This document shows, piece by piece, positions 1 to 5,037 of a DNA stretch of 5,199 nucleotides. The DNA is from Microgenomates group bacterium (GTDB taxonomy: Bacteria > Patescibacteriota > Microgenomatia > UBA1406 > GWC2-37-13): NCBI GenBank assembly GCA_028276105.1, contig JAPYWZ010000051.1:1-5199 (forward strand), read 5' to 3'. Numbering within the stretch: the first letter of the stretch is position 1; each line of letters starts with the position of its first letter. The notes below the pieces were generated by a model. The model ran no database searches. It was not told the DNA's origin and saw nothing but the letters and a program-made list of their open reading frames with translations. The position numbers and the translations under genes are program-made.

Positions 1-866
1 TCACTCAACCCGATAAACCTGTTGGAAGAAAACAAATCTTAACCGAAACACCGGTAAAGAAAATAGCAAAAAAATATCAAATATCAAATATCAAATATCA
101 AATAGACATTAGAAATTTGAAATTAGATATTAGAAATTTTGATTTAGCTTTAATTTATGCTTTTTCCCATATCATCCCCAAAGATTTACTTAACGCCCCA
201 AAGCTTGGTTTTTGGAATATTCACCCCTCACTTTTGCCCAAATACCGTGGTCCCTCTCCCATCGCCTATCCTTTAATCTTTGATGAAAAAGAAACTGGGG
301 TAACGATTATCAAAATGGATGAAAAAATTGATCATGGCCCAATTATCGCCCAGGAAAAATTAAAAATTGAGGACACTGATCGCCGACCGGATTTGGAAAA
401 AAAATTAACTGATTTGGGATTTTTGATGTTTAAAAAACTAATTTTAAATAATTTCAATACTTCAACTTCACTTAGTATAAACCAGTTTCAACTGACGCCG
501 CAAGCGGACCAAAACGCCACCTACACTCGCCTTTTAAAAAGGGAAGACGGCTTTATTCCTTTATCCACTCTTAAAAAAGCCTTAAAAAATAAACCGTTAA
601 AGTTTGAGGAAATGCCACCGATTTTAAAAGAAATTAGAAATTGGAAATTGGAAAAAAGAAGCTCTTTGGAAATAATTTACAATTATTTTCGGGGTTTATA
701 TCCTTGGCCAGGAATCTGGACTCTTCTTCCCAATGGTAAACGCTTAAAAATCATTGATATGAATTTTAACGTTACACGTTACACGCTACACGTTACACGA
801 GTTCAGCTTGAGGGTAAAAAAGAAGTTGACTTTGAGACGTTTAATCAAGCGTATCGGGTGTTTTAA
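1..866 (+). CDS. fmt: Methionyl-tRNA formyltransferase, 5' end missing
   Basis: This enzyme transfers a formyl group from 10-formyl-tetrahydrofolate to the methionine on initiator tRNA, in the cytoplasm. The frame is open from base 3 to a TAA at 864-866 (287 residues visible), so the gene starts left of the window; the TTG at 117 is internal. The first residues, TQPDKPVGRKQ, match the family's N-terminal Rossmann region. The formyltransferase core NIHPSLLPKYRG supplies the catalytic Asn and His, and MDEKIDHGP holds the catalytic Asp. The C-terminal domain shows ATYTRLLKREDGFI and GLYPWPGIWT, both typical of Fmt. Oddities: about 30 extra residues lie between DGFI and the GLYPWPG region, and three seven-base-period repeats fall inside the gene, apparently in tolerant loops. 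It converges on the ATPase gene with a 17-bp gap. Identification is firm from motifs; only the N-terminus is unseen. Confidence 0.96.
   Translation, partial: TQPDKPVGRKQILTETPVKKIAKKYQISNIKYQIDIRNLKLDIRNFDLALIYAFSHIIPKDLLNAPKLGFWNIHPSLLPKYRGPSPIAYPLIFDEKETGVTIIKMDEKIDHGPIIAQEKLKIEDTDRRPDLEKKLTDLGFLMFKKLILNNFNTSTSLSINQFQLTPQADQNATYTRLLKREDGFIPLSTLKKALKNKPLKFEEMPPILKEIRNWKLEKRSSLEIIYNYFRGLYPWPGIWTLLPNGKRLKIIDMNFNVTRYTLHVTRVQLEGKKEVDFETFNQAYRVF
76..138 (+). repeat. Seven-base-period A/T repeat inside fmt
   Basis: Four exact copies of ATCAAAT (76-103) run on in phase into five degenerate heptamers (AGACATT, AGAAATT, TGAAATT, AGATATT, AGAAATT) up to 138. The tract is nine units, 63 nt, so the reading frame is kept and a lysine/isoleucine/asparagine-rich stretch results (YQISNIK, then DIRNLKL and DIRNF). 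It occupies the variable segment between the PVKKIAKK region and the FDLALIYAF strand, where normal Fmt has a non-repetitive stretch of similar length. Confidence 0.85.
630..657 (+). repeat. Heptamer repeat inside fmt, GAAATTR type
   Basis: The units are GAAATTA, GAAATTG, GAAATTG and a degenerate GAAAAAA, encoding the stretch KEIRNWKLEKR just before the GLYPWPG region of the C-terminal domain. It lies in the part of the protein that is extended relative to typical Fmt. It has the same seven-base period as the tract at 76-138 but a different unit. Confidence 0.7.
769..800 (+). repeat. Heptamer repeat inside fmt, ACGTTAC type
   Basis: The units are ACGTTAC, ACGTTAC, ACGCTAC, ACGTTAC and a partial ACGA. 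They encode NVTRYTLHVTR near the C-terminus, after the conserved KRLKIIDM strand. The base composition (more G+C) differs from the surrounding A/T tracts, so this is not simply AT-rich slippage, yet the seven-base period is the same. Confidence 0.85.
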
Positions 867-883
867 AATTTTAATTTTTCCCT

Positions 884-2173
884 TTAAATAAAGTACACCG
901 GTAAAAATAAAATCTTAGTTTGATTAAACTTTTTTTGACCAAAATAGTTTTTTGTTAAAACCACTCCCCTTTTTGGTTTATAAGTATCGCAAAAACTTAA
1001 AAAACTGCGAGAAATTTTTTCTTTATCAAATTCTTGATATTTAACTTCAAAAGGAACCATCTCCCCTTGGTAATCTAAGATAAAATCAACCTCAGCCCCC
1101 ATTTTCGTCCGCCAAAAATAAAGATGACTTAATTCTTTACGATAGTAAAAATTTTGAAAAACAAAGTTCTCAACCATGGCTCCTTTTTCAAAACGAATAT
1201 CAAGCGAACGAAAATCAGCTATCAAAGCATTCCTTAAACCCAAATCTAAAAAATAAACCTTAGGGGCTTTTTTGATTTCTGTCATTTTATTGGAGTAAAA
1301 AGGTGGAATAAGCTTTATCACAAAAGTATTTTCTAAAACCGCCGCTATTTTTTTTATTTCAAAAAGACTAACTCCCATCTCTGAAGCCATCCCTGAATAA
1401 TTCACTAAATTACCAATTTGACTGGCAAAAACTTTGGTAATTTTTTTAAACTCTAAAAAATTACCAATTTTTAAATATTTAATAATGTCTTTTTCAATAT
1501 AGGTTTCAATCAAAGAAAAAAGTCTTTCTTGTTTTTTCTTATTTTCTGACAAAACTATCGCCGGATAACCACCAAAAATCAGATACTCCTCAAATAAATT
1601 TTTTAGCTTTTCCTCAAAAATAAAAGAAGTTTTTGAAAATTTTTTCCCTAATAAAAAGCTATATAAATTTTTATTAAAAGTTTGCCATTGTTTAAAAAGG
1701 CTTTCATCTTTTGCCAAAAGAAATTCAGAAAAACTAAAAGGATAAAGATTAAAAAAAATCGCCCGGCCCACCAAATAAGAAGCAATTTCTCTGATTTGCA
1801 GATTGGATGAACCAGTGATGATAAACTTTGCCTTTTCAAAAAACTGATCAAAAAGAAGTTTTAAAATTTTGCCGGCATTTTTCACATACTGAAACTCATC
1901 AAAAAGAAAGTAGGTTTTTTTGTTTTTGGCAAGCTGAAGACTAACAAAATCTTTTGGTGATTTTAAAAAAGCCTCCAGTTGAAAACTATCTTCAAAGTTG
2001 ACATAAACAACTTTTTCTTTTTTAAGTTTTTCTTTTATTTGAAATAAAAGAGTGGTTTTCCCGGCCTGACGGGGACCATTGATAATAATAATTTCTTTCT
2101 CAAAAAGCCAAGAAAAAACCTTCGGCAAAATCTGCCGTGGTATGAGATTATCTTTACTTTTTTTTATTTTCAT
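884..2173 (-). CDS. AAA ATPase with DUF4143-type C-terminal domain
   Basis: The protein has 429 residues and belongs to the large family of prokaryotic ATPases pairing an AAA_14-type domain with DUF4143. Visible motifs: Walker A GPRQAGKT (33-40); Walker B FLFDEFQ (89-95); a sensor-like IITGSSN (118-124); the family block VGRAIFFNLYPFSFSEFL (135-152); EEYLIFGGYPAIV (195-207), which opens the DUF4143 part; and near the C-terminus GAEVDFIL (359-366) followed by FEVKY (375-379), the spacing of a PD-(D/E)XK nuclease-like fold (E361, D363, E376, K378). The family's cellular role is poorly defined; members are often accessory genes, so no function is assigned beyond ATP hydrolysis and possible nuclease activity. 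The start at 2173 is supported by a promoter whose -10 ends 6 nt upstream. The gene appears intact, with all key motifs present. Confidence 0.9.
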   Translation of the reverse strand: MKIKKSKDNLIPRQILPKVFSWLFEKEIIIINGPRQAGKTTLLFQIKEKLKKEKVVYVNFEDSFQLEAFLKSPKDFVSLQLAKNKKTYFLFDEFQYVKNAGKILKLLFDQFFEKAKFIITGSSNLQIREIASYLVGRAIFFNLYPFSFSEFLLAKDESLFKQWQTFNKNLYSFLLGKKFSKTSFIFEEKLKNLFEEYLIFGGYPAIVLSENKKKQERLFSLIETYIEKDIIKYLKIGNFLEFKKITKVFASQIGNLVNYSGMASEMGVSLFEIKKIAAVLENTFVIKLIPPFYSNKMTEIKKAPKVYFLDLGLRNALIADFRSLDIRFEKGAMVENFVFQNFYYRKELSHLYFWRTKMGAEVDFILDYQGEMVPFEVKYQEFDKEKISRSFLSFCDTYKPKRGVVLTKNYFGQKKFNQTKILFLPVYFI

Positions 2174-2176
2174 ATA

Positions 2177-2195
2177 AAAATAGTAATACTATTTT
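2177..2195. promoter_or_regulatory. Perfect 19-bp palindrome over the -10 box (operator candidate)
   Basis: AAAATAGTA-A-TACTATTTT has two perfect 9-bp arms around one central base. It covers the whole -10 box and the 3' part of the spacer of the ATPase promoter, a position where a bound dimeric repressor would block RNA polymerase. The regulator is unknown; the site differs in sequence from the palindromes around the neighbouring Cas2-like gene. In AT-rich DNA some symmetry arises by chance, but a perfect 9-bp arm is less likely to. Confidence 0.5.
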
Positions 2196-2208
2196 ATAAA
2201 AATGTCAA
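2180..2208 (-). promoter_or_regulatory. Sigma-70-type promoter of the ATPase gene (leaderless)
   Basis: On the minus strand, TTGACA (2208 down to 2203) is followed by a 17-bp spacer and TACTAT (2185 down to 2180). Exactly 6 nt separate the -10 from the ATG at 2173, so transcription probably begins at or next to the start codon and no ribosome-binding site is possible. The rest of the divergent intergenic space (2209-2316) shows no gene, only a short inverted repeat GTAATT-ATA-AATTAC at 2253-2267. Confidence 0.7.
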
Positions 2209-2316
2209 GGAGAAAAAGATTCTATGTCATTAATTGTATTAAAAGTATACTGGTAATTATAAATTACAGCAAATCTTTTAAAACGCTTAATATTTCAAAT
2301 AAAACTAAAACTCAAA

Positions 2317-2418
2317 TTCTGTTTTTTATGCGATAGCAGTTAAAATAGAACTTATTTCTATAACAATCCAAAAATAAACAAAAATTCCATCTTGACAGCG
2401 ATAGCAGAAAAGATAGAA
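2317..2418. repeat. Left 102-bp double-palindrome unit (R1-linker-R2)
   Basis: R1 (2317-2350) and R2 (2385-2418) are each 34 bp, separated by a 34-bp linker. Each is an imperfect palindrome with 12 of 17 positions paired: outer arms of the type TTCT-TTTT / AAAA-AGAA and a core around GCGATAGC. R1 is identical to R3 on the far side of the Cas2-like gene. The whole unit matches the right unit (3053-3154) at 83 of 102 positions without gaps. R2 ends 7 nt before the start codon of the Cas2-like gene and contains its promoter. Confidence 0.9.
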
Positions 2419-2419
2419 T
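2392..2419 (+). promoter_or_regulatory. Promoter of the Cas2-like gene, embedded in palindrome R2
   Basis: TTGACA (2392-2397), a 16-bp spacer and TAGAAT (2414-2419) fit a sigma-70-type promoter. The -10 lies 6 nt before the ATG at 2426, the same geometry as the ATPase promoter, so a leaderless transcript is predicted. The palindrome core CAGCGATAGCAG sits between the -35 and -10, so any protein that binds the palindrome would shut off this promoter. The consensus-like -35 is present only in R2; the matching place in R4 reads TTGAAT and in R1 and R3 it is not promoter-like. Confidence 0.6.
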
Positions 2420-2425
2420 AAAATT

Positions 2426-2998
2426 ATGAGCACAGAAAAAACGTATGGAAAAATCGTTAAGAAAATGATTGATGTCTTTGCTGACCTTCTAATTGCTACT
2501 AAAATCTCCTATCTTCCTAGCCCCTACTATACTTTAGGAAAATTCATTAAAGCTCTTTTAGAAGAAGAAACAAATTTAAGTAAAAAACAGATTAAAAAAG
2601 CTCTTTACGATTTAAAAAAAAGACAACTGATTGATATTATTGAAAAAGACGGTCAAGTAAAAATCTATCTTCAAGAAAAAGGCAAGCAAAAAGTCATTAC
2701 CCGCTCAATCAAACTTCTTTTGGACTACAAGAAAAAAGAAAAAAAATGGGACGGCCGATGGTTTATGGTTTTTTTTGATGTACCAGAAATTGAAAAACAA
2801 AAACGAGAATTTTTAAGAAAATACCTTAAAAAATTGGGATTTTATCGGTATCAAAAAAGCGTCTATATCTTCCCTTTTGAGTGTAAAAAAGAGGTAGAAT
2901 TAATTAAAAAGATTGTCGAAGGCGCTAAATATATGAAATACATAATCGCCGAAGAAATCGAGGAGGAAGAAAAAATAAAAAAATATTTTAACCTTTAA
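2426..2998 (+). CDS. Winged-helix plus Cas2-like domain protein (PaaX-type)
   Basis: The protein has 190 residues. The N-terminal half looks like a winged helix-turn-helix (about 35-90), with helices around YTLGKFIKALLEE and LSKKQIKKALYDLKKRQLI and a wing-like strand pair ending in KIYLQEKGK. The C-terminal part (about 109-178) resembles the Cas2 ferredoxin fold: strand WFMVFFDVP with D118 where Cas2 has its metal-binding Asp, helix KREFLRKYLKKLGF, then YRYQKSVYIFP. This order matches PaaX-family regulators, which have an HTH followed by a Cas2-like domain, but full PaaX proteins are near 300 residues and this one lacks their last domain. There is no cas1 and no true CRISPR array nearby. It is flanked by identical palindromes with its promoter inside one. 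The likeliest role is an autorepressor; a nuclease or mobility function for the palindromes is the alternative. The ATG at 2426 fits the promoter spacing. Confidence 0.85.
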   Translation: MSTEKTYGKIVKKMIDVFADLLIATKISYLPSPYYTLGKFIKALLEEETNLSKKQIKKALYDLKKRQLIDIIEKDGQVKIYLQEKGKQKVITRSIKLLLDYKKKEKKWDGRWFMVFFDVPEIEKQKREFLRKYLKKLGFYRYQKSVYIFPFECKKEVELIKKIVEGAKYMKYIIAEEIEEEEKIKKYFNL

Positions 2999-3052
2999 CA
3001 CTAAAATCTCCAAATTATTCAAAAAATCATTCAAAGTTTCTTTGTAAAAAAA

Positions 3053-3154
3053 TTCTGTTTTTTATGCGATAGCAGTTAAAATAGAAAGTATTTTCACAAC
3101 AATCTAAATTAAAATAAAAATTCTATCTTGAATGCGATCGCTGTTAAAACAGAA
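3053..3154. repeat. Right 102-bp double-palindrome unit (R3-linker-R4)
   Basis: R3 (3053-3086) is identical to R1 over all 34 bases. The linker (3087-3120) matches the left linker at 24 of 34 positions and shares the block ACAATC. R4 (3121-3154) matches R2 at 25 of 34. R4 carries the perfect core GCGATCGC at 3134-3141. It lies 54 bp after the stop codon of the Cas2-like gene. R4 is followed by TTTT, so it could add some transcription termination, but its pairing is too imperfect to call it a terminator. The remaining 3155-3205 is a T-rich tract with no gene. Confidence 0.9.
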
Positions 3155-3205
3155 TTTTAAACTTTTTATCTTTTTATTTTAATCTTTGTTTTTTTCCTTT
3201 TCTCC

Positions 3206-3682
3206 TTATCTATAATACTCCTTCACCTGAAAAAGAACATACCAGGAAAGTAAGATACCAATAATCATCCCCACCCAATCGCCACCTAAAAATCCAGAAA
3301 CAACATTCACCAAAGAGGCATAAAACAAAAAGCGCCAAGCTTTTTCTTCTCTTTTAAAAAGACCAGGGACAGCCATTGCCGCCAAAACAATAACAACTGC
3401 CAAAGCAACCATCGATAAAACATAATTAAAACTGTAAGATGGAGCATATCGTGGACCTAAAAATGCGGTAAATGGTGAAACTAAAGCGCCAAGTCCTAAA
3501 ACCGCAAAAACTGCTGGTACACTAACAATAATTCTCAAAATTGTCAAATACGGTACAAACTGGACAATTAACTCCTTCCAGTTTTTTGGGATAGAAAATG
3601 GCGTTTTTTTTACCATATAAGTCTCCAAAGTCTCCTCAAGCTGCCCCAAAGCTTGTTTTAAATCCAAATTTTTTTCTGCCAT
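3206..3682 (-). CDS. Four-helix membrane protein of unknown function
   Basis: The family is not recognised. The 158-residue protein starts with a hydrophilic, amphipathic segment (MAEKNLDLKQALGQLEETLE, 1-20) and a basic/proline stretch (KKTPFSIPKNWKE). About four hydrophobic segments follow, near 45-68, 83-106, 115-131 and 133-151, and it ends with a short charged tail (KEYYR). The glycine/alanine/valine-rich helices and the motif FLGGDWVGMIIGILLSW indicate an integral membrane protein of the cytoplasmic membrane with the N-terminus probably inside. There are no conserved catalytic or metal-binding residues that would suggest a transporter or enzyme. Its codon use and composition are richer in G/C than the flanking intergenic DNA, consistent with a real, expressed gene. 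It lies downstream of tgt on the same strand with a 49-bp gap but has its own promoter, and the ATG at 3682 fits that promoter. No Shine-Dalgarno is visible. Confidence 0.8.
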   Translation of the reverse strand: MAEKNLDLKQALGQLEETLETYMVKKTPFSIPKNWKELIVQFVPYLTILRIIVSVPAVFAVLGLGALVSPFTAFLGPRYAPSYSFNYVLSMVALAVVIVLAAMAVPGLFKREEKAWRFLFYASLVNVVSGFLGGDWVGMIIGILLSWYVLFQVKEYYR

Positions 3683-3712
3683 AGGATTTTTAAAGAATTT
3701 TTAATTAACTTA

Positions 3713-3740
3713 ATTATATAAAGATTTTTCATTAAATCAA
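3713..3740 (-). promoter_or_regulatory. Promoter of the membrane-protein gene
   Basis: On the minus strand TTGATT (3740 down to 3735), a 16-bp spacer and a consensus TATAAT (3718 down to 3713) lie 30 nt before the ATG at 3682. The predicted leader is about 24 nt and contains no Shine-Dalgarno-like sequence. The -35 box overlaps the stop codon end of tgt (3732-3734), so the membrane gene can be transcribed independently of the queA-tgt operon. Confidence 0.5.
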
Positions 3741-5015
3741 ATCTTTTTCAATCATCTTCCTTATCCAGATAAAAAATTTTTCCATCACAAAAAGATTATG
3801 ATAAGTTGCTAAAGTATAAGCCAAAAGCTCGCGGTTTTTGAAAAGATGATGAAGATAACTTTTCGTAAAATGCTGACAAACATAACAATCACAGTTTTCG
3901 TCAACTTTTGACAAATCATTGCGATAAACCCCTTTTAAAATATCAATTTTTTCAATTTTAAATTTTGAATTTTGAATTTTATATATTATTCCCATCCTCG
4001 CCAATCTTGTTGGCTCAACACAGTCAAAAGTATCAATTCCATACTTTACCAAATCCAAAATATCATCAAACTCCCCAACACCCAAAAGATGAACTGGCCG
4101 ATCCTCTGGCAAAAAAGGCGAAACCCAGGCAACTTGCGCCCTCATTTCCTTTTTACTTTCCCCAACTGATACTCCACCAATGGCCACTCCATCGGTATTT
4201 TGAGAAACAACAAATTCTGCCGATTTTTTTCTTAGATCCTCAAACACCCCACCTTGAATCACGCCATATAGATATTGATTTCTTTTTAATTTTGAATTTT
4301 CATTTTGATTTTTGATTTTTAATTTTTGATTTTGCTTAATACATCTTTCCAACCACCGATGCGTCCTTTCTGTTGCCTCTTTTGTATACTCGTAACTTAC
4401 TCCATACGAAATACACTCATCAAAAGCCATTATCATATCAGCACCAATTTTTTTCTGATACTCAATTGATTTTTCTGGGGTAAACTCCAAAACTGTCCCA
4501 TCAAAAACTGAACGAAACCTCACTCCATCGTCAGAAATTTTTATTAAGGCTGGTTTTTGATCAAAAAACGAGGGGGAGAAATTTTTTCGAAAGTGGATGT
4601 TTGACGAGCCCTCCGATTTGGAGGGCGAGGAGTTCACTTGAGATAAAAATTTCGACCCTGAGTTTTTACTTTTGGCCAGCGAAAAAACCTGAAACCCACC
4701 CGAATCACTCATTAAAGGTAGATTCAAATTAGCATACTGATGTATCCCACCCGCCTTTTCAATCACCTCAACTCCAGGATGAGTCACCAAATGATAAGTA
4801 TTAACAAAAGCCACTTGTGTTCCAATTTCTTTTAAAAGCCAAGGTAAAAGACTTTTAACTGTTCCTTTTGTTCCAACAGCCACAAAAGAAGGTGTTTTTA
4901 TTTTTCCGTGGGAAGTTTTTATCTCCCCCAATCTCGCCTTTGACCCTTTCTTTTTAGAAGAATATAAAACTTTAAAAAATTTTGAATTTAATAATTTTGA
5001 ATTTTGGAGTTTCAT
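3732..5015 (-). CDS. tgt: tRNA-guanine transglycosylase with internal insertions
   Basis: Tgt swaps guanine-34 of GUN-anticodon tRNAs for preQ1 in queuosine synthesis. The 427 residues exceed the usual 370-380 because of inserted segments. Key residues are intact: SDSGGFQ with D104 (general acid/base), FDEC (D199, C201) in the substrate pocket, VIQGG (252-256), the nucleophile D331 in FDCVEPTRLARMG, and the zinc ligands C375, C377, C380 and H406. Insertions relative to the family: residues about 116-157, mostly encoded by a 104-bp palindrome, between QVFSL and the DGVRFRS block; a lysine/asparagine-rich stretch at about 229-246; IQNSKFKIEKI at 347-357; and an N-terminal QNSKLLNSKF. All catalytic parts are retained, so the enzyme is probably active. 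It follows queA by 22 bp in the same direction, as in many bacteria. There is no Shine-Dalgarno; the ATG at 5015 is the plausible start because the conserved domain begins near residue 15. Confidence 0.95.
   Translation of the reverse strand: MKLQNSKLLNSKFFKVLYSSKKKGSKARLGEIKTSHGKIKTPSFVAVGTKGTVKSLLPWLLKEIGTQVAFVNTYHLVTHPGVEVIEKAGGIHQYANLNLPLMSDSGGFQVFSLAKSKNSGSKFLSQVNSSPSKSEGSSNIHFRKNFSPSFFDQKPALIKISDDGVRFRSVFDGTVLEFTPEKSIEYQKKIGADMIMAFDECISYGVSYEYTKEATERTHRWLERCIKQNQKLKIKNQNENSKLKRNQYLYGVIQGGVFEDLRKKSAEFVVSQNTDGVAIGGVSVGESKKEMRAQVAWVSPFLPEDRPVHLLGVGEFDDILDLVKYGIDTFDCVEPTRLARMGIIYKIQNSKFKIEKIDILKGVYRNDLSKVDENCDCYVCQHFTKSYLHHLFKNRELLAYTLATYHNLFVMEKFFIWIRKMIEKDLI
3954..3981 (-). repeat. Heptamer repeat inside tgt, CAAAATT type
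   Basis: Four contiguous units on the coding strand, TAAAATT, CAAAATT, CAAAATT, TAAAATT, encode the lysine/phenylalanine/asparagine-rich segment within IYKIQNSKFKIEKI (344-357), between the PTRLARMG motif and the YRNDLS segment before the zinc site. In typical Tgt this loop is non-repetitive. Confidence 0.8.
4288..4334 (-). repeat. Degenerate 7/6-bp repeat inside tgt
   Basis: Seven units of the form CAAAAAT, CAAAAT or CAAAATT (lengths 6,7,7,7,6,7,7 on the coding strand, total 47 nt) encode QNQKLKIKNQNENSKL (about 228-243). This hydrophilic loop precedes the YGVIQGG strand and is longer than in typical Tgt. The unit is nearly the same as in the repeat at 3954-3981, which suggests a common origin. 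Confidence 0.75.
4564..4667. repeat. 104-bp imperfect palindrome inserted in tgt
   Basis: The centre is a perfect GC-rich hairpin, GCCCTCC-GATTT-GGAGGGC (4608-4626). The flanks continue as imperfect inverted repeats out to AAAAAC (4564-4569) and GTTTTT (4662-4667). Paired blocks include GAAATTTTT on the left with AAAAATTTC on the right, and AAGTG with CACTT; one arm is 3 nt longer. It encodes residues 117-151 of Tgt, serine-rich and unlike the rest of the protein, exactly where family alignment shows an insertion. It looks like a MITE- or REP-type element that entered the gene in frame. Confidence 0.8.
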
Positions 5016-5035
5016 TTTGAGATTTGAAATTTGAA
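4978..5035 (-). repeat. A/T repeats around the tgt start codon
   Basis: A 12-bp direct repeat AATTTTGAATTT (4978-4989 and 4993-5004) encodes the N-terminal QNSKLLNSKF of Tgt, and two copies of ATTTGAA (5022-5035) fill the short queA-tgt gap. The sequence family matches the repeats inside the gene. Because the gap is made of repeat, no Shine-Dalgarno is left in front of tgt. Confidence 0.65.
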
Positions 5036-5037
5036 TT

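Larger units (their letters stand above)
2317..3154. mobile_element. Candidate mobile cassette: palindrome units around a Cas2-like gene
   Basis: The 838-bp segment begins with R1 and ends with R4. Its extreme ends are inverted repeats: AAATTCTGTTTT at 2314-2325 against AAAACAGAATTT at 3146-3157, a perfect 12 bp, and R1 versus the complement of R4 agrees at 26 of 34 positions. The only gene inside is the Cas2-like protein. No known transposase is present and no clear target-site duplication can be seen beyond the A/T-rich junctions, so mobility is an inference from symmetry and self-containment. The alternative is a fixed gene with duplicated operators. Confidence 0.4.

Noticed and set aside
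117..119. TTG as start codon of a 249-aa fmt
   Set aside because: The same frame is open to the left edge and encodes conserved Fmt sequence (TQPDKPVGRKQ), so the TTG is an internal codon.
1648..1851. 67-aa reading frame on the minus strand
   Set aside because: It lies wholly inside the ATPase gene in another frame and shows no independent signal; a shadow.
2317..2418. Two 34-bp repeats with a 34-bp spacer beside a Cas2-like gene, resembling a minimal CRISPR array
   Set aside because: The spacer is conserved between the left and right units (24 of 34), the repeats are divergent palindromes, there are only two per side, and no cas1 or effector is present; the protein fits PaaX-type better than Cas2.
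3134..3141. GCGATCGC, identical to the cyanobacterial HIP1 octamer
   Set aside because: It is the core of palindrome R4, and the sister palindromes have GCGATAGC; a single occurrence explained by the repeat's own symmetry.
3121..3158. R4 followed by TTTT as an intrinsic terminator of the Cas2-like gene
   Set aside because: Only 12 of 17 positions pair with several mismatches in the stem, and the same palindromes occur upstream of the gene, so termination is not their evident purpose.
3965..4315. Plus-strand reading frames of 116 and 65 aa
   Set aside because: Both are antisense to the conserved tgt coding sequence, and their composition is what the antisense of a coding region gives.
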